64,000 nt of DNA from Phytoamicus setariae (lineage in GTDB: Bacteria > Pseudomonadota > Alphaproteobacteria > Rhizobiales > Rhizobiaceae). The notes beneath the pieces were generated by a model. The model was given only the letters and a program-made list of their open reading frames with translations. It ran no database searches and was not told where the DNA came from. Position numbers and translations under genes: made by a program. Of this stretch, positions 62,331-64,000 are shown one piece after another (the first letter of the stretch is position 1; each line of letters begins with the position of its first letter). The DNA is taken from contig NZ_JAEQNC010000003.1 in NCBI RefSeq assembly GCF_016722925.1, positions 434,001-498,000 on the forward strand. Direction: 5' to 3'.

Positions 62331-62444
62331 TCTTGAATAGCGTCGATGTCGCCGAGATTGCCATCCCCGCCAATTATGGCTACTGTTCGCCACATCACCG
62401 CAAATTTGGCTTCTGGTGACCAATCGCACATTGGGAGGTGTTCG

Positions 62445-64000
62445 ATGTCCAAACTGTCAGGATTGGTGCTGAGCGTAGGACCGGATGCCTCCGGCAGCAT
62501 CAATACGGGCGAGTCGATATTGCCCGACCTATCGGATTTGAGTGAACGCATTAAATTCGTGCCAAGAGAGGGGCAAATTTGGCTGGACGACCAACGGGCG
62601 GTCATTCTGAACCTGGAAGTTCTAATCACGCTACGCAGGGAGCTGATGGAAGGTCTAGGTCCGCAAAAAGCCAATGAAGTGCTTTTTCGTGCTGGACATG
62701 CGGCGGGGGCACGTGAAGGCATGCTGGCCATCAAGGTCAGGGCCAACAAACCGCATCTCGATGCCTTCCTTGTCGGTCCTCAACTCCACGCGCTGAGAGG
62801 GGAGGTATATGTCGAGCCAGTAATTTTAGAAGGGGACGTCGAGACGGGGAGATACTACAGTGAATTGCTATGGCGGAACTCTGCTGAAGCAGAAACGCAT
62901 GTGGCTTCCTTCGGTGGCAGTAACGAGCCTGTTTGCTGGATGCAGATCGGCTATGCCTCGGGTTACACGAGCACCGTCATGGGGCGACCGATAATATTTA
63001 GGGAAGTCGAATGCGTGGCATGTGGCTCGTCGCACTGTCGCATCGTTGGAAAACCCGCTGAGGAATGGCCGACGGAGCCGGAGCATGCCTTTCTGTCAAA
63101 GGTCGGATCTTACTCGTCGAGCAAAGATGAGAAACGCAGCATTATCGGACGATCCTCCCGGTTTTTGGGTGCGTGGCATCTTCTTACAAAGGTTGCACCG
63201 TTGCGTACAACGACACTGCTTCTGGGTGAAACCGGTGTCGGCAAGGAAATATTCGCAAAAGCAATCCATGACGCCAGTCCACGACGTAAAATGAGCATGC
63301 TGAGCGTAAATTGCGCGGCAATTCCTGAAAGCTTGATCGATGCGGAACTGTTTGGCGTTGAGAAGGGCGCTTTTACAGGTGCCGGACATGCTCGGGCAGG
63401 CTGGTTTGAGGCTGCGGACAAAAACACCCTGTTCCTCGACGAGATCGGAACCCTGAACCTGAACGCTCAGGCAAAGCTCCTAAGAGTCCTTCAAGAGGGT
63501 CAGTTTAGCAGGCTTGGCGGGACGATCATGCGCAACGTCGACGCGAGGATCATCTGCGCAACGAACGTCGACCTCGAGCGGGAAGTCAAAGAGGGCCGCT
63601 TCCGTGCGGACCTTTTGCATCGCCTCAACGCTTTTCCGATCGCCATACCGCCGCTAAGGGAGAGGCGCGATGATATCCCCCTGCTTATCGACTACTTCCT
63701 CTCACGGTTCAACGAAAGGAACGGCCGGCATATTAGCGGCTTCACGATGAAAGCGGTGGACGCTTTGATGGCCTATGAGTTTCCGGGAAATGTTCGTGAG
63801 CTGGAAAACATGATCGAGCGCGCCGCAATCCTTACCCCAGAAGACGAACCCATAGACACTCTACACCTATTCAACAATCAAAGCGGGCTTCACCGCACCT
63901 ATCTTACGCCCGAAGTGGGGGGCAGCCTCGTGCGGAGGGCATTCCCGTATCTTGACGAAATGCCACATGAGGCCATCTCCACCACAGCGGGTATGTCACT
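62445..64000 (+). CDS. XylR/DmpR-type sigma54-dependent activator of aromatic catabolism, truncated at window end
   Basis: At least 518 residues, open to the window end. The N-terminal XylR_N ligand domain is followed by a V4R segment (GYASGYTSTVMGRPIIFREVECVACGSSHCRIVGKPAEEW), the effector-binding part in XylR and DmpR. The AAA+ domain has Walker A GETGVGKE (from residue 261), the sigma54-contact GAFTGA at 308-313, Walker B NTLFLDEIG, and the EFPGNVRELENMIERA end. The C-terminal helix-turn-helix must lie beyond 64000. GGGAGG precedes ATG 62445. Divergent from module B, it should activate that operon when a phenolic effector binds. Confidence 0.92.
   Translation, partial: MSKLSGLVLSVGPDASGSINTGESILPDLSDLSERIKFVPREGQIWLDDQRAVILNLEVLITLRRELMEGLGPQKANEVLFRAGHAAGAREGMLAIKVRANKPHLDAFLVGPQLHALRGEVYVEPVILEGDVETGRYYSELLWRNSAEAETHVASFGGSNEPVCWMQIGYASGYTSTVMGRPIIFREVECVACGSSHCRIVGKPAEEWPTEPEHAFLSKVGSYSSSKDEKRSIIGRSSRFLGAWHLLTKVAPLRTTTLLLGETGVGKEIFAKAIHDASPRRKMSMLSVNCAAIPESLIDAELFGVEKGAFTGAGHARAGWFEAADKNTLFLDEIGTLNLNAQAKLLRVLQEGQFSRLGGTIMRNVDARIICATNVDLEREVKEGRFRADLLHRLNAFPIAIPPLRERRDDIPLLIDYFLSRFNERNGRHISGFTMKAVDALMAYEFPGNVRELENMIERAAILTPEDEPIDTLHLFNNQSGLHRTYLTPEVGGSLVRRAFPYLDEMPHEAISTTAGMS

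Noticed and set aside
1-64000. rRNA, tRNA, CRISPR arrays, riboswitches or origins
   Set aside because: None seen by eye on either strand: no cloverleaf arms, no regularly spaced direct repeats and no known riboswitch core.

Overview
The window is GC-rich chromosomal or megaplasmid DNA with dense, mostly operonic genes. It suggests a Rhizobiales (Hyphomicrobiales) alphaproteobacterium, probably Rhizobiaceae. Reasons: the rsmI-yraN pair, a PodJ-like polarity protein with Sel1 and peptidoglycan-binding domains, paired TSUP/TIGR02186 genes, a RIME-type palindromic intergenic repeat, and many ABC importers. I see no rRNA, tRNA, CRISPR array or intact prophage.

Layout. 1-1550: rsmI and yraN with a terminator. 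1.6-7.5 kb: a ribose-type sugar ABC importer operon ending in an SfnB-like flavoprotein. 7.5-9.5 kb: MFS exporter divergent from its probable TetR repressor, with a strong operator. 9.5-24.7 kb: housekeeping and small regulatory genes (orphan rutB, S24 repressor-like protein, NarL-type response regulator, DUF952, pyrD, MATE, CAP lipoprotein, TPR-methyltransferase, SDR/TetR, YitT, AhpD/Rrf2, ligase-associated helicase and PdeM, DHFR-like protein/HxlR). 24.7-30.4 kb: TSUP/TIGR02186 exporter pair and the 1236-aa PodJ-like protein. 30.8-36.3 kb: a beta-oxidation operon (fadE-fadA-fadB) with an upstream dyad and an internal palindromic repeat. 36.4-44.3 kb: an organosulfate locus with a cytoplasmic CxPSR sulfatase, a taurine/sulfonate-type ABC importer, a MarR regulator, a periplasmic HAD phosphatase and a genuine formylglycine-generating enzyme. 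44.3-47.0 kb: a 470-bp region rich in GTAAC/GTTAC half-sites, an 88-aa protein of unknown function, and a 608-aa membrane-anchored TPR protein with an N-terminal domain that may bind DNA.

47-64 kb is an aromatic catabolic island, bordered on the left by an IS21 istB relic. It encodes the hydroxyquinol pathway twice. Module A (47579-56296) holds a tautomerase, hydroxyquinol 1,2-dioxygenase, a LivKHMGF-type importer, maleylacetate reductase and a one-component FAD phenol hydroxylase, next to a TetR gene. Module B (57941-62208) holds a second maleylacetate reductase, a second hydroxyquinol dioxygenase, a flavin reductase, an EthD-like protein and an acyl-CoA-dehydrogenase-fold monooxygenase. It lies next to a XylR/DmpR-type sigma54 activator that runs off the window, and has a near-consensus -24/-12 promoter and tandem repeats upstream. 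Both modules should convert a resorcinol-like phenol to hydroxyquinol, then maleylacetate, then 3-oxoadipate, but with different hydroxylases and different control.

All three ABC importer operons carry a GC-rich hairpin immediately downstream of the binding-protein gene, which fits extra expression of the binding protein. Start codons were chosen by Shine-Dalgarno sequence, overlap with neighbours and family alignment; several genes use TTG or GTG.
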